Source: Acinetobacter venetianus RAG-1 = CIP 110063 | GTDB lineage: Bacteria > Pseudomonadota > Gammaproteobacteria > Pseudomonadales > Moraxellaceae | DNA: 64,000 nucleotides | Reading direction: 5' to 3' | NCBI RefSeq assembly: GCF_000368585.1 | Contig: NZ_KB849558.1 | Location: 362,873-426,872, forward strand | Shown here: positions 45,589-53,617 of the stretch, in pieces | Position numbering within the stretch: the stretch's first letter is position 1 | How the letters are laid out: the number at the start of each line of letters is the position of its first letter | Position numbers and translations under genes: made by a program | The notes under the pieces: model-generated | Told to the model about the DNA's origin: nothing | What the model saw: the letters and a program-made list of their open reading frames with translations, nothing else | Database searches by the model: none

Positions 45589-45614
45589 AACGCACCATTT
45601 CGGGTGCGTTTTTT
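45589..45614 (+). terminator. Terminator of hupB
   Basis: AACGCACC (45589-45596) pairs with GGTGCGTT (45603-45610) followed by T residues to 45614. Confidence 0.92.
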
Positions 45615-45711
45615 ATTTAATGAATGAAAAAGTGAGTTTGATCCTTAATCTGCATTCATTCGCTTTTATTTTTCAGTTAAAATTGCTCCGAAATAAAATA
45701 TTGGAATTCTT

Positions 45712-47583
45712 ATGGAATCTTTTCGTACACTCATTAAGGGTTGGCTTGGCAAAGTCCTTTTAGTTTTGTTTTTGACTCCTTTAGCGCTTGTAGGTATTGA
45801 GGGATATTTTAGTGGTAGCAATAAGGCAGACGTTGCGAAATCTGTCAACGGTCAAGATATTTCTAATAAAGAATTAGAAAGTGCAACCAAGAATTATAAA
45901 GATCAGTATTTATCTATGGTTAAAGGTGACGAGTCACTTTTAAATCTACCCGTTATTCAAAACAAAGCTTTAGATGCGCTTGTGACGCGTGCTTTATTGC
46001 AACAGCAAGCTGAAAAGTTAGGTATTTCATTAAGCGATGCTCAACTTGAACAAATGTTGGCTCAACAACCAAGCTTCCAAGAAAATGGGAAGTTCTCTGA
46101 GCAACTTTATGGAAACTATTTACGTTCAGTAGGCATGACCAATCAAAGTTTGCTTGCAAGCTTACGTCAAGACCATGCATTGAAAATGATTTCATCAACG
46201 TTGATGGACTATGCATTAGTAAGTAAGTCTGATTTACAACAATTGGCGAACTTGCAAACTGAACAGCGTACTTTGCACTTAGCAAGCATCAAACTGGATG
46301 ACTATAAGAAGGGCTTAACTGCGTCTAATCAAGAAATCACAGATTATTACAACAAGCATAAAGGTGAGTTTAAGCAAGTTGCTGCTGTTGATGTTGATTA
46401 TGTTGTTTTAACACCTTCATTGTTGCCACAAACAAACTTAGCTGTAACTGATGCTGATTTAAAACAAGCTTATCAAGCTTTTGTTGAAAAACAGCAGAAA
46501 GAAGCTAAGCGTGAAGTGAAGCATATTTTAATTACGACTGATACTCGTGATGCTGCCGCTGCACAAAAACTTGCGAATGATGTTTATGCGAAAATTCAAG
46601 CAGGCATGACGTTTGCTCAAGCAGCAGCTCAATTCTCTGAAGATCCGAGTTCGAAAGATCAGGGCGGTTTGGTTGATGCTTATGCACCTGGTATTTTCTC
46701 TACTGATTTTGATAATGCTGTAAATGCTTTGAAAAATGGTCAAGTTTCAAAGCCTGTGAAAACTCAGTATGGCTATCACATTATCGAAGCAAATACACAG
46801 ACAGTGACTATTCCTTCATTTGAAGCTGAAAAAGCGCGTTTGACAGCTGAAGTTGAAAAAACAAAATCAGCTAATTTATTCAGCGATACTGTCAATAACT
46901 TAAATGAAATGGTTGTCGGTGGCGACTCACTTGATGCTGTAGTGCAAGAAGTAAAAGCTGCACGTGTTGAATCAGCAAAAGGTGTAACTTTGACAACGCA
47001 AAATCCTTATTTAAGTGATTTAAATGTTAAAGCTAAAATCTTTAGTGATGATGTGAAGAATGGTGATCGTAATGCATCATCAAATATTCAGTTAGCAAAT
47101 GGTGATACGATCTGGATCAAAGTTCGTGATTATCATCCAGCAGGTATTAAGCCGTTAGCTCAAGCGACAGCTGAAGTTAAAGCTAAAGTTATTGAAGATA
47201 AAGCGTATAAAGCTGCGAAAGCGAAGATGTCTACAATTTTGGCAGACTTTAAAACACAGCCAGCAGCGCAAGTTATTGCTAAGTCTAATGTGACTTTTGA
47301 AAATGCAGGCGTATTTGTTCGTTCTCAAGGTTTAAAACGTGCAATTGAACGAGCGGCTTTCAGTATTCCAGCTCCGACGAAAGAAGGGATGTGGTCAGCA
47401 ACTACTGCGAAATTACCCAATGAATTGGTTATCGTAGCTGTATCAAATGTGAATGCGAATGTTGCTAGTGAGCTACCACAAGAACAATTGACTGAGTTGA
47501 CAAAACTATATCAACAGTTCCGTGGTCAGCAGATATTAGAAGATTACACTGAATACTTAAAATCACATGCAAAGATTAAATAA
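45712..47583 (+). CDS. ppiD: Periplasmic PpiD-type chaperone/isomerase
   Basis: A 623-residue inner-membrane-anchored SurA-like protein. One N-terminal span (about residues 12-32) is followed by a SurA_N-like chaperone region and one parvulin domain (R-E-V-K-H-I-L-I-T through Y-G-Y-H-I-I-E-A, about 262-365). It sits near SecYEG and assists outer-membrane and periplasmic protein folding. The hupB-ppiD order is the same as in E. coli, which supports the assignment. Confidence 0.93.
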   Translation: MESFRTLIKGWLGKVLLVLFLTPLALVGIEGYFSGSNKADVAKSVNGQDISNKELESATKNYKDQYLSMVKGDESLLNLPVIQNKALDALVTRALLQQQAEKLGISLSDAQLEQMLAQQPSFQENGKFSEQLYGNYLRSVGMTNQSLLASLRQDHALKMISSTLMDYALVSKSDLQQLANLQTEQRTLHLASIKLDDYKKGLTASNQEITDYYNKHKGEFKQVAAVDVDYVVLTPSLLPQTNLAVTDADLKQAYQAFVEKQQKEAKREVKHILITTDTRDAAAAQKLANDVYAKIQAGMTFAQAAAQFSEDPSSKDQGGLVDAYAPGIFSTDFDNAVNALKNGQVSKPVKTQYGYHIIEANTQTVTIPSFEAEKARLTAEVEKTKSANLFSDTVNNLNEMVVGGDSLDAVVQEVKAARVESAKGVTLTTQNPYLSDLNVKAKIFSDDVKNGDRNASSNIQLANGDTIWIKVRDYHPAGIKPLAQATAEVKAKVIEDKAYKAAKAKMSTILADFKTQPAAQVIAKSNVTFENAGVFVRSQGLKRAIERAAFSIPAPTKEGMWSATTAKLPNELVIVAVSNVNANVASELPQEQLTELTKLYQQFRGQQILEDYTEYLKSHAKIK

Positions 47584-47599
47584 GTTTAATCTAGGTATA

Positions 47600-47633
47600 A
47601 AAAAAGCCAGTTCAATTTGAACTGGCTTTTTTT
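47600..47633. terminator. Bidirectional terminator after ppiD
   Basis: AAAAGCCAGTTCAA pairs perfectly with TTGAACTGGCTTTT, with A and T tracts on both sides, between convergent ppiD and the YbgF-like gene. Confidence 0.93.
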
Positions 47634-47642
47634 GATCTATTT

Positions 47643-48485
47643 TTATTTTTTCTGAATAAACTTTGCTTCTTCAGATTGTGGGTATTGAGTGAGTAACTTT
47701 GTGCGATATTGACCAGCTAAAGCTGCATTTTTATCGACTTCTTTAGCGATACTATAAAGTTGATAAACAGCCCGTGGTGCTTTGGCTGAGTTTGGATAGC
47801 GTGTGGCAACGATATTGTAGTTTTGTTTAGCTGCTTTATAGTCAACAGGCTCTACAGCTAAATAAAATTCTGCTAGCCAAAAATATGCATTCCCGACATA
47901 TATACCATTTGGATGGTTTTTGATGAAGTTCTGCATAGGCTGGATCGCATTTTTAGCACCGCCTTGTTTGTATGCATCTAAAGCAACTGTATAAGCAGCT
48001 TTTTCGAGCTCTATTTGGTTATTTACGCTATTGTTTGCTTGTGGTTGAACAACTGGTGTTTGTACAGGTGTTGGTGTGATTGGCGCTGTCTGCTGTGTAT
48101 TTGCTACTGGAGCGACCTGATTTGTGGTATTTGTTGTTGGTTCACTAGAAGCATTTTCTGGATCAGTATTTTCTTCTGGTGGATCGATTTTTTGTGATAG
48201 CAATTCTAAGCGTTGATCTAAATCAGTATAACGATTTGCTAGCTCTTTTTTGAGTTGGTCAATTGCATTTTCATGCTCTTCAAGCTGACCACGCAACTTT
48301 CGGACTTCTTCTTCAAGTTTTTGGTTCTTTTGAATTAAATCCCAATTTAAATTCGTCGCAACAGGCGAAGCATTTGTATTGTCAGCAATTTGTTGGCTTA
48401 AAGCTCTCGACTCAATAGGAACATTGGCATACAAATGCGCACTGCTAAGCAGAGCAATGAAAAGTACAGAATGCTTTTTTAGCAT
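47643..48485 (-). CDS. YbgF/CpoB-like periplasmic TPR protein
   Basis: A 280-residue exported protein. Residues 1-20 form a signal peptide ending L-Y-A. A coiled coil (about 50-95) resembles the YbgF trimerisation helix, a Pro/Thr/Gln-rich linker spans about 100-155, and the C-terminal 120 residues carry TPR-like repeats (A-Y-F-W-L-A-E-F-Y, Y-P-N-S-A-K-A-P-R-A). CpoB/YbgF coordinates the Tol-Pal machine with peptidoglycan synthesis, but here no tol genes adjoin, so it may be a paralogue. The linker is unusually long. Confidence 0.82.
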   Translation of the reverse strand: MLKKHSVLFIALLSSAHLYANVPIESRALSQQIADNTNASPVATNLNWDLIQKNQKLEEEVRKLRGQLEEHENAIDQLKKELANRYTDLDQRLELLSQKIDPPEENTDPENASSEPTTNTTNQVAPVANTQQTAPITPTPVQTPVVQPQANNSVNNQIELEKAAYTVALDAYKQGGAKNAIQPMQNFIKNHPNGIYVGNAYFWLAEFYLAVEPVDYKAAKQNYNIVATRYPNSAKAPRAVYQLYSIAKEVDKNAALAGQYRTKLLTQYPQSEEAKFIQKK

Positions 48486-48750
48486 GAAAACTCATCCGTA
48501 ATGTTGAAAAATAAGCGATACAAGCAAGCTTTTGAGCTTGTGGCATGTTGGTATGTATTTTACTTTAGTCATTAAAACAGTAACTCATTTAAATGCAATA
48601 AGCATTTACAATCTTCAAGCACTTTTGAAGGGATTTAGTTTTTGTTGTTTATAATTTCTTCATATTTAATCGGCTGTAATAAAAAAATCTAGATTTTGAT
48701 GAGGAATTAGACAGTTGAATTGAAAACTTAATTAAAAACAGTTACAAGAC

Positions 48751-48778
48751 TTGCAAGTGGTCTAAAAATCTCTATACT
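48751..48778 (+). promoter_or_regulatory. Promoter of 4.5S RNA
   Basis: TTGCAA (48751-48756) and TATACT (48773-48778) are 16 nt apart. Start of transcription would be near 48785, a few nt before the RNA's 5' end. Confidence 0.7.
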
Positions 48779-48790
48779 TTGTCAGGCAAT

Positions 48791-48900
<110 letters not shown>

Positions 48901-48905
48901 ACCAG

Positions 48906-49388
48906 CTATTCTTCTTCGCTCGTTCGAGCAATCGCTTTCATTATCGCATCCATACTAAATCCTCTATATTGCAAGAAGCGAATTTGCTTAGCTTTGATTT
49001 TTGGATCTTTTGCGACATCTATACCAAATTTTTTAATTTTAAGCTGATACGCTTGCTCTGACCAATCGACTTCTTTTAATTCTTCTGTAATCAGTTCTTC
49101 ATCTAATTCTTTCGCTTTTAAAGCCTGTTTGATGCGCTGTAGCCCTTTACCTTTTCTCAATTGGCTTGCTAGGGTAAGTTCTGCGACTCTTTGATCGCTT
49201 TGATAGTTTTGCTGTGCTAATTCTGCAACTAACTCTGCAACCTCATCAGGATTGATTGCATATTGATTGAGTTTATTGCTCAGTTCGGCTTGGGAATAAT
49301 CACGGCGTGTCAGAAGTGCAAAGGCGTAAGAGCGTAGTCTTGTACCTGTAAGCGTTTTGGGTTTTTCTGATTTTTCAGTATTAAACAC
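48906..49388 (-). CDS. recX: RecA regulator RecX
   Basis: A 160-residue RecX protein, made of three-helix repeats (R-S-Y-A-F-A-L-L-T-R-R-D-Y-S-Q-A-E-L at about 24-41 is the signature first repeat). RecX binds RecA filaments and limits their activity. Start is GTG 49388 with AGGA 9 nt upstream. It is downstream of recA behind a strong hairpin, so it is expressed by partial read-through, as in other bacteria. Confidence 0.93.
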   Translation of the reverse strand: MFNTEKSEKPKTLTGTRLRSYAFALLTRRDYSQAELSNKLNQYAINPDEVAELVAELAQQNYQSDQRVAELTLASQLRKGKGLQRIKQALKAKELDEELITEELKEVDWSEQAYQLKIKKFGIDVAKDPKIKAKQIRFLQYRGFSMDAIMKAIARTSEEE

Positions 49389-49404
49389 GTTTTATTTCCT
49401 CATG

Positions 49405-49430
49405 AAAGAAAAACGCCCCGAAGGGCGTTT
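49405..49430 (-). terminator. Leaky terminator between recA and recX
   Basis: AAACGCCC (49411-49418) pairs with GGGCGTTT (49423-49430) around a 4-nt loop; on the minus strand TTTTTC follows. This should end most recA transcripts and set the low RecX to RecA ratio. Confidence 0.88.
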
Positions 49431-49434
49431 CAGC

Positions 49435-50481
49435 TTAGCTTTCTAAAAAGTCTGGTTCTTCTTCTTCAATATCTGTATTTTCGGCTGGCTTGTTTTTAGT
49501 CAGAAGTTGTTCTCGAATCAGCTTCTCAATTTCTTGAGCCATTTGAGGGTTTTCTTCAAAATGACGAATTACATTATTTTTACCTTGTCCAATCTTATTA
49601 CCTTGGTATGAATACCATGCGCCAGCTTTTTGGACGATATCTTGTTGAACTGCGAGGTCAACCAATTCACCTAACTGATTAGTCCCTCTACCGTACATGA
49701 TTTGGAATACAGCTTCTTTGAAAGGAGGCGCCATTTTGTTTTTTACAACTTTAACGCGTGTTTCGTTACCTGTAATTTCATCGCCTTCTTTTACTTGACC
49801 GATACGACGAATATCTAAACGTACAGATGCATAGAATTTGAGAGCATTACCACCAGTTGTTGTTTCTGGGCTACCAAACATCACACCAATCTTCATACGG
49901 ATTTGGTTAATGAAGATCACCATACAGTTAGAGCGTTTTGCATTACCTGTAATTTTACGTAATGCCTGACTCATTAAACGTGCTTGTAAGCCCATGTGTG
50001 AATCACCCATTTCGCCTTCAATTTCGGCTTTAGGGGTTAATGCAGCAACAGAGTCGACAACGATGAGGTCAATTGCGCCAGAACGCACCAGCATATCTGC
50101 GATTTCGAGCGCTTGTTCACCATGGTCAGGTTGTGAAACCAAGAGGTTATCAATATCTACACCTAATTTACGTGCATATTCTGGGTCTAATGCATGTTCT
50201 GCATCAATAAATGCACATGTACCGCCATTTTTCTGACATTGAGCAATCGCTTGTAATGTCATGGTCGTTTTACCTGATGATTCAGGACCGTAAATTTCGA
50301 TGATACGGCCTTTAGGTAATCCGCCAATCCCTAATGCGATATCTAGTGTTAATGAACCTGTAGAAACAGCTTCAACTGCTTGTACAGTGTTATCACCCAA
50401 GCGCATCACTGTATTTTTACCAAATTGCTTCTCAATTTGGCTTAACGCAGCTTGTAACGCTTTGCTTTTATTATCATCCAT
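49435..50481 (-). CDS. recA: Recombinase RecA
   Basis: A 348-residue RecA: Walker A G-P-E-S-S-G-K-T at residues 65-72, the V-D-S-V-A-A-L Walker B, loop L1 and L2 regions including the [16 protein letters not shown] stretch, and an acidic C terminus (E-E-E-E-P). It forms filaments on ssDNA for recombination and the DNA-damage response. No LexA-type box is visible upstream, as expected in Acinetobacter, which lacks LexA. The roughly 70-nt leader can fold (50518-50551). Confidence 0.98.
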   Translation of the reverse strand: MDDNKSKALQAALSQIEKQFGKNTVMRLGDNTVQAVEAVSTGSLTLDIALGIGGLPKGRIIEIYGPESSGKTTMTLQAIAQCQKNGGTCAFIDAEHALDPEYARKLGVDIDNLLVSQPDHGEQALEIADMLVRSGAIDLIVVDSVAALTPKAEIEGEMGDSHMGLQARLMSQALRKITGNAKRSNCMVIFINQIRMKIGVMFGSPETTTGGNALKFYASVRLDIRRIGQVKEGDEITGNETRVKVVKNKMAPPFKEAVFQIMYGRGTNQLGELVDLAVQQDIVQKAGAWYSYQGNKIGQGKNNVIRHFEENPQMAQEIEKLIREQLLTKNKPAENTDIEEEEPDFLES

Positions 50482-50517
50482 CTCAAAACCTCAAAACTTT
50501 ATATTCTTAACGACTAA

Positions 50518-50551
50518 CCCAAGTGGATGTATTGAATCTCAACTTGTTGGG
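50518..50551 (-). promoter_or_regulatory. Stem-loop in the recA 5' leader
   Basis: On the minus strand CCCAACAAGT (50551-50542) can pair with ACTTGGG (50524-50518), with a 3-nt bulge and a 17-nt loop. A TATACC -10-like box at 50562-50557 would place the transcript start next to the stem, giving a leader of about 70 nt. Long structured recA leaders with regulatory effect have been reported in A. baumannii, from memory. Confidence 0.45.
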
Positions 50552-50641
50552 ACTCGGGTATAGTGGCAGATTCTAGTTGTTTATTCTACATCTGATCTGT
50601 GTCTTTGCGACACAAAATGACGCACCTGAAAGTAGGGAAAT

Positions 50642-51070
50642 TCACTCATCATGATAAGACCATGATTGTACATTTTCCTGTTTAAAACGATTGATATCAC
50701 GACGATCTTTTTTACTTGGTCGATGATCTGGTCGAGCTAGATTATGCATTTTCCGCTGTGATGCATGCAACTCTCTACGCGCAATACTTTCTTGTGTTTC
50801 TTCATAGAGTTGTTGGGCAATAGGAGCGCCACCACGAACGGCAGATAGTGCTTTAATCACTACGGTCTTTTTTTCGAAGCCTTGCTGGATGGTCAGTTCC
50901 ATTCCTATACGAACTTCTTTAGAGACTTTAACTCGATCATTGTGATGGTGGACTTTACCGCCTTCGATCGCAGCTTTGGCAATGGAGCGTGTTTTAAAGA
51001 AACGAGCCGCCCAAAGCCACTTATCAATACGCATGCTTTCCATGCTGTCTGGTTCATGCTGTTTTGGCAT
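50642..51070 (-). CDS. hslR: Ribosome-associated heat shock protein Hsp15
   Basis: A 142-residue S4-domain RNA-binding protein. The S4 fold starts with M-R-I-D-K-W-L-W-A-A-R-F-F-K-T-R at about 13-28, followed by G-G-K-V. The C terminus is basic (R-P-D-H-R-P-S-K-K-D-R-R). Hsp15 recycles 50S subunits carrying stalled nascent chains. The start overlaps the end of yrfG by 17 bp, so the two are translationally coupled. The yrfG-hslR order is as in E. coli. Confidence 0.93.
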   Translation of the reverse strand: MPKQHEPDSMESMRIDKWLWAARFFKTRSIAKAAIEGGKVHHHNDRVKVSKEVRIGMELTIQQGFEKKTVVIKALSAVRGGAPIAQQLYEETQESIARRELHASQRKMHNLARPDHRPSKKDRRDINRFKQENVQSWSYHDE

Positions 51071-51773
51071 CTGTTACCTGTAGGTTGGTCTCGAGATTGT
51101 TGGACTCAAGATAGTCAAATAATTCAGTTAGATGATTGAGTGCAGGATATGGGAGTTCGTTTACGTTTCTACTTGGTTTACTACTTGATGGCTGTAGAAT
51201 GCTTACAAGTTTAGAAATACCAAAAGCTTCAGCACCTTTTAAGACAGCAACGGTATCATCAATAAATACAGCTTTTGTTGGATCAAAAGGGTGAAGCTGT
51301 TGAAGCTTTTGCCAAAATCCAACATCTTCTTTGGCATGTCCCAATTCTTCACTACTGATCATAAGTTCAAAGTAAGGGCTGAGTTCGACATTTTCAAGTT
51401 TCAATTGCAGTCCAGCTTGGTCTGCATTGGTTAATAACCAGCAGCGATAACCTTTCGCTTTGAGTCGTTCTAACAGTTGATGGCAGCCAGCGCGTGCAGC
51501 AATTTTCTCGCGATGTTCATATTGAAGTTGCAGTACATCAACCCCAACTTTAGCAGTCCAGTACGCCGAAGAATACCAAGATAGTGTATGCTTATGCTGT
51601 TGGTAGAATTGAAATAGTGTCTGCTGGCTTTGTTCAAGACTGCATTGATGGACTTGAGCATGTCGTTCGGGCAAACAATGATTCCAAATAAAATCATCAA
51701 AGGCTAAATCGAGTAATGTGCCATCCATGTCGAACATGGCAATCGGCTGCTGCTGTAAATCTGAATATGACAT
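51054..51773 (-). CDS. yrfG: HAD-family GMP/IMP nucleotidase
   Basis: A 239-residue HAD hydrolase with all motifs: M-F-D-M-D-G-T-L-L at residues 13-21, L-L-T-N-A-D, a Lys in H-A-K-E-D, and F-I-D-D-T. It matches YrfG, which dephosphorylates GMP and IMP. The ATG at 51773 is only 11 bp from the divergent cysQ ATG, so its promoter must lie inside cysQ coding DNA or it is transcribed without a leader. It overlaps hslR at its 3' end. Confidence 0.9.
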   Translation of the reverse strand: MSYSDLQQQPIAMFDMDGTLLDLAFDDFIWNHCLPERHAQVHQCSLEQSQQTLFQFYQQHKHTLSWYSSAYWTAKVGVDVLQLQYEHREKIAARAGCHQLLERLKAKGYRCWLLTNADQAGLQLKLENVELSPYFELMISSEELGHAKEDVGFWQKLQQLHPFDPTKAVFIDDTVAVLKGAEAFGISKLVSILQPSSSKPSRNVNELPYPALNHLTELFDYLESNNLETNLQVTDAKTA

Positions 51774-51784
51774 AAGGTTGGTCT

Positions 51785-52642
51785 ATGTTTTTAAAAACGC
51801 TTGCGCCACAAGATCCGTTAATTTCTCAACTTGTTCCGATTATGGCGCAGGCAAGTCAAATATTGTTGGAAGAATACCAAAGTTATTGTGCAGGTTGCGA
51901 ATTTAATATTCAGGAAAAAAGTGATGATTCACCAGTAACGCAAGCAGATTTGAAAGTGAATCGCTTTTTATTGAAGCATTTAGCTGAAGTGACACCAACC
52001 TTACCCGTGCTCTCTGAAGAAAGTGATTATTCAGCTCGAAAGGCATGGCCACAATGTTGGATGCTTGATCCGTTAGATGGGACGAAAGAATTTATTCATG
52101 AGCGTGATGAATTTACAATTAATTTAAGTTTAATTGATGGGCATTTGACTACATTTGCAATCATCGCAGTGCCGTGTGAGCAAGTGATGTATATTGGTTA
52201 CACTTCACAGCGCCCTTATAAATATAGTTTTAGTCAACAACAATGGTTTCAATATCAGATTGAAGAGCATTCGGTTAATACACCGATTCAAATTGGATTA
52301 AGTCATAATAGTAAAAACCCTAAATATCAAAATTTCATTGATCCGATTTTAAAATCAAGAGATGTTACTCGCCGTGAAGCGGGCAGTGCTTATAAGTTCT
52401 GTATGATGTTAGAAGGCGAAATTGATATTTATCCACGTTTTCATCCAACTTCTGAGTGGGATACGAGTTCAGGGCAAGCATTGTTAGAAAGTATTGGTGG
52501 TGGTTTGTTGACTTTAGAGGGTAAACCATTTCTATACAATCAAAGAGATACCGTACTTAATGGTGGTTTTATCGCATTTAAAGATCAATATTGCAAAGAT
52601 CTTGCTTATGATGCTTTAACACATTCGGGTATTTTAGATTGA
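51785..52642 (+). CDS. cysQ: 3'(2'),5'-bisphosphate nucleotidase
   Basis: A 285-residue member of the inositol monophosphatase superfamily that removes 3'-phosphate from PAP produced by sulfate assimilation. Metal motifs are L-S-E-E-S-D-Y near residue 78, L-D-P-L-D-G-T-K-E-F near 96-105 and E-W-D-T-S-S-G-Q-A near 225. AAGG stands just upstream of the ATG. It is divergent from yrfG with an 11-bp gap. Confidence 0.93.
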   Translation: MFLKTLAPQDPLISQLVPIMAQASQILLEEYQSYCAGCEFNIQEKSDDSPVTQADLKVNRFLLKHLAEVTPTLPVLSEESDYSARKAWPQCWMLDPLDGTKEFIHERDEFTINLSLIDGHLTTFAIIAVPCEQVMYIGYTSQRPYKYSFSQQQWFQYQIEEHSVNTPIQIGLSHNSKNPKYQNFIDPILKSRDVTRREAGSAYKFCMMLEGEIDIYPRFHPTSEWDTSSGQALLESIGGGLLTLEGKPFLYNQRDTVLNGGFIAFKDQYCKDLAYDALTHSGILD

Positions 52643-52695
52643 GAGTTATTTCGCGCATGGTATAGTGAAATAAATTTTCATCATTTATAAATATT

Positions 52696-53427
52696 ATGGC
52701 GTTACATCTCTTGCCCAAAAGTATGTTTGAAGCAGTCGACTTGTTGCCTGATGCTTCAACACCAGTCACTTTATTTACACGCCACTCTTTGCGTGAATTG
52801 GTGAATGGGCAGGGTTTTGCTGGTTATGATCTTCAGCTTACAGAGCAAGGTCGAGATCTTGCTTATGCATGGGGGCAGTATTTAATACAAAATACGGATC
52901 GCGCCATCCATCATTGTATTTCTAGTCCAATTCAGCGTTGTGTCGATACAGCCGCTTTAATGATTGAAGGGGCTGATGATGCATACAAAGCTTCAAATAC
53001 ACATACGATTGAAATAGTTGAGCAACGTTTGTTGGTTGAACCGGGAAGCTTTGTATTGGATATTCAACAAGCTGCGCCTTATTTTCGTAAACAAGGTGCA
53101 TTGGGTTTTATTAATAGTTTTGTGAATAATGCCTTACCGGGAATGAAGCATCCGATTACAGGTGTTTTTGATGTGATCGAATTGCTATATCACACGCATC
53201 CTTCACAACAAAAAGGATTAAGTTTAGCTGTCAGTCACGATACGATTTTGGCGGCGATAGTTGCAGTGATTTCTGGCAAAAACCAAATTGATAAAGCGGA
53301 TTGGCCAGATATGATGGAGGGATTATTTGTTTGGTTTGAAGGTGAGGATTTTGCTAATAGTAAATTGAAATGGATTTGGCGTGGGCAAAAACAAGAACTA
53401 TTAATTAAAGATTTTAAAGATAATTAA
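52696..53427 (+). CDS. Histidine phosphatase family protein
   Basis: A 243-residue member of the histidine phosphatase superfamily. The catalytic His is in L-F-T-R-H-S-L-R-E near residue 28-36; the common R-H-G is R-H-S here. S-S-P-I-Q-R-C-V-D-T-A and the late A-V-S-H-D-T-I-L-A give the remaining active-site residues, the H-D pair being typical of the acid phosphatase/phytase-like branch. No signal peptide, so cytosolic. Substrate unknown. It follows cysQ after 53 nt on the same strand. Confidence 0.83.
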   Translation: MALHLLPKSMFEAVDLLPDASTPVTLFTRHSLRELVNGQGFAGYDLQLTEQGRDLAYAWGQYLIQNTDRAIHHCISSPIQRCVDTAALMIEGADDAYKASNTHTIEIVEQRLLVEPGSFVLDIQQAAPYFRKQGALGFINSFVNNALPGMKHPITGVFDVIELLYHTHPSQQKGLSLAVSHDTILAAIVAVISGKNQIDKADWPDMMEGLFVWFEGEDFANSKLKWIWRGQKQELLIKDFKDN

Positions 53428-53617
53428 AAGAACCATTGGGTTTAAATTAATTTTAGTCATTCATTTTATTTTAGATATTTTATTATATTCTGAATATATT
53501 TTTTCATCTTTAAATTAAAGGTGATATTATTATAAATATATGATTTTTATTAACTTTAACTAATAATCATAATTTATCATTACTGATAATTCATTGTAAT
53601 TTTTTTGGGGAAATGTG

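Noticed and set aside
50482..50640. LexA (SOS) box for recA
   Set aside because: No CTG-N10-CAG-type dyad is present, in line with the lack of LexA in Acinetobacter.
53560..53617. Fur box upstream of the metalloprotease
   Set aside because: GATAAT-like words occur, but they do not align with a 19-bp Fur consensus; they reflect the very high AT content.
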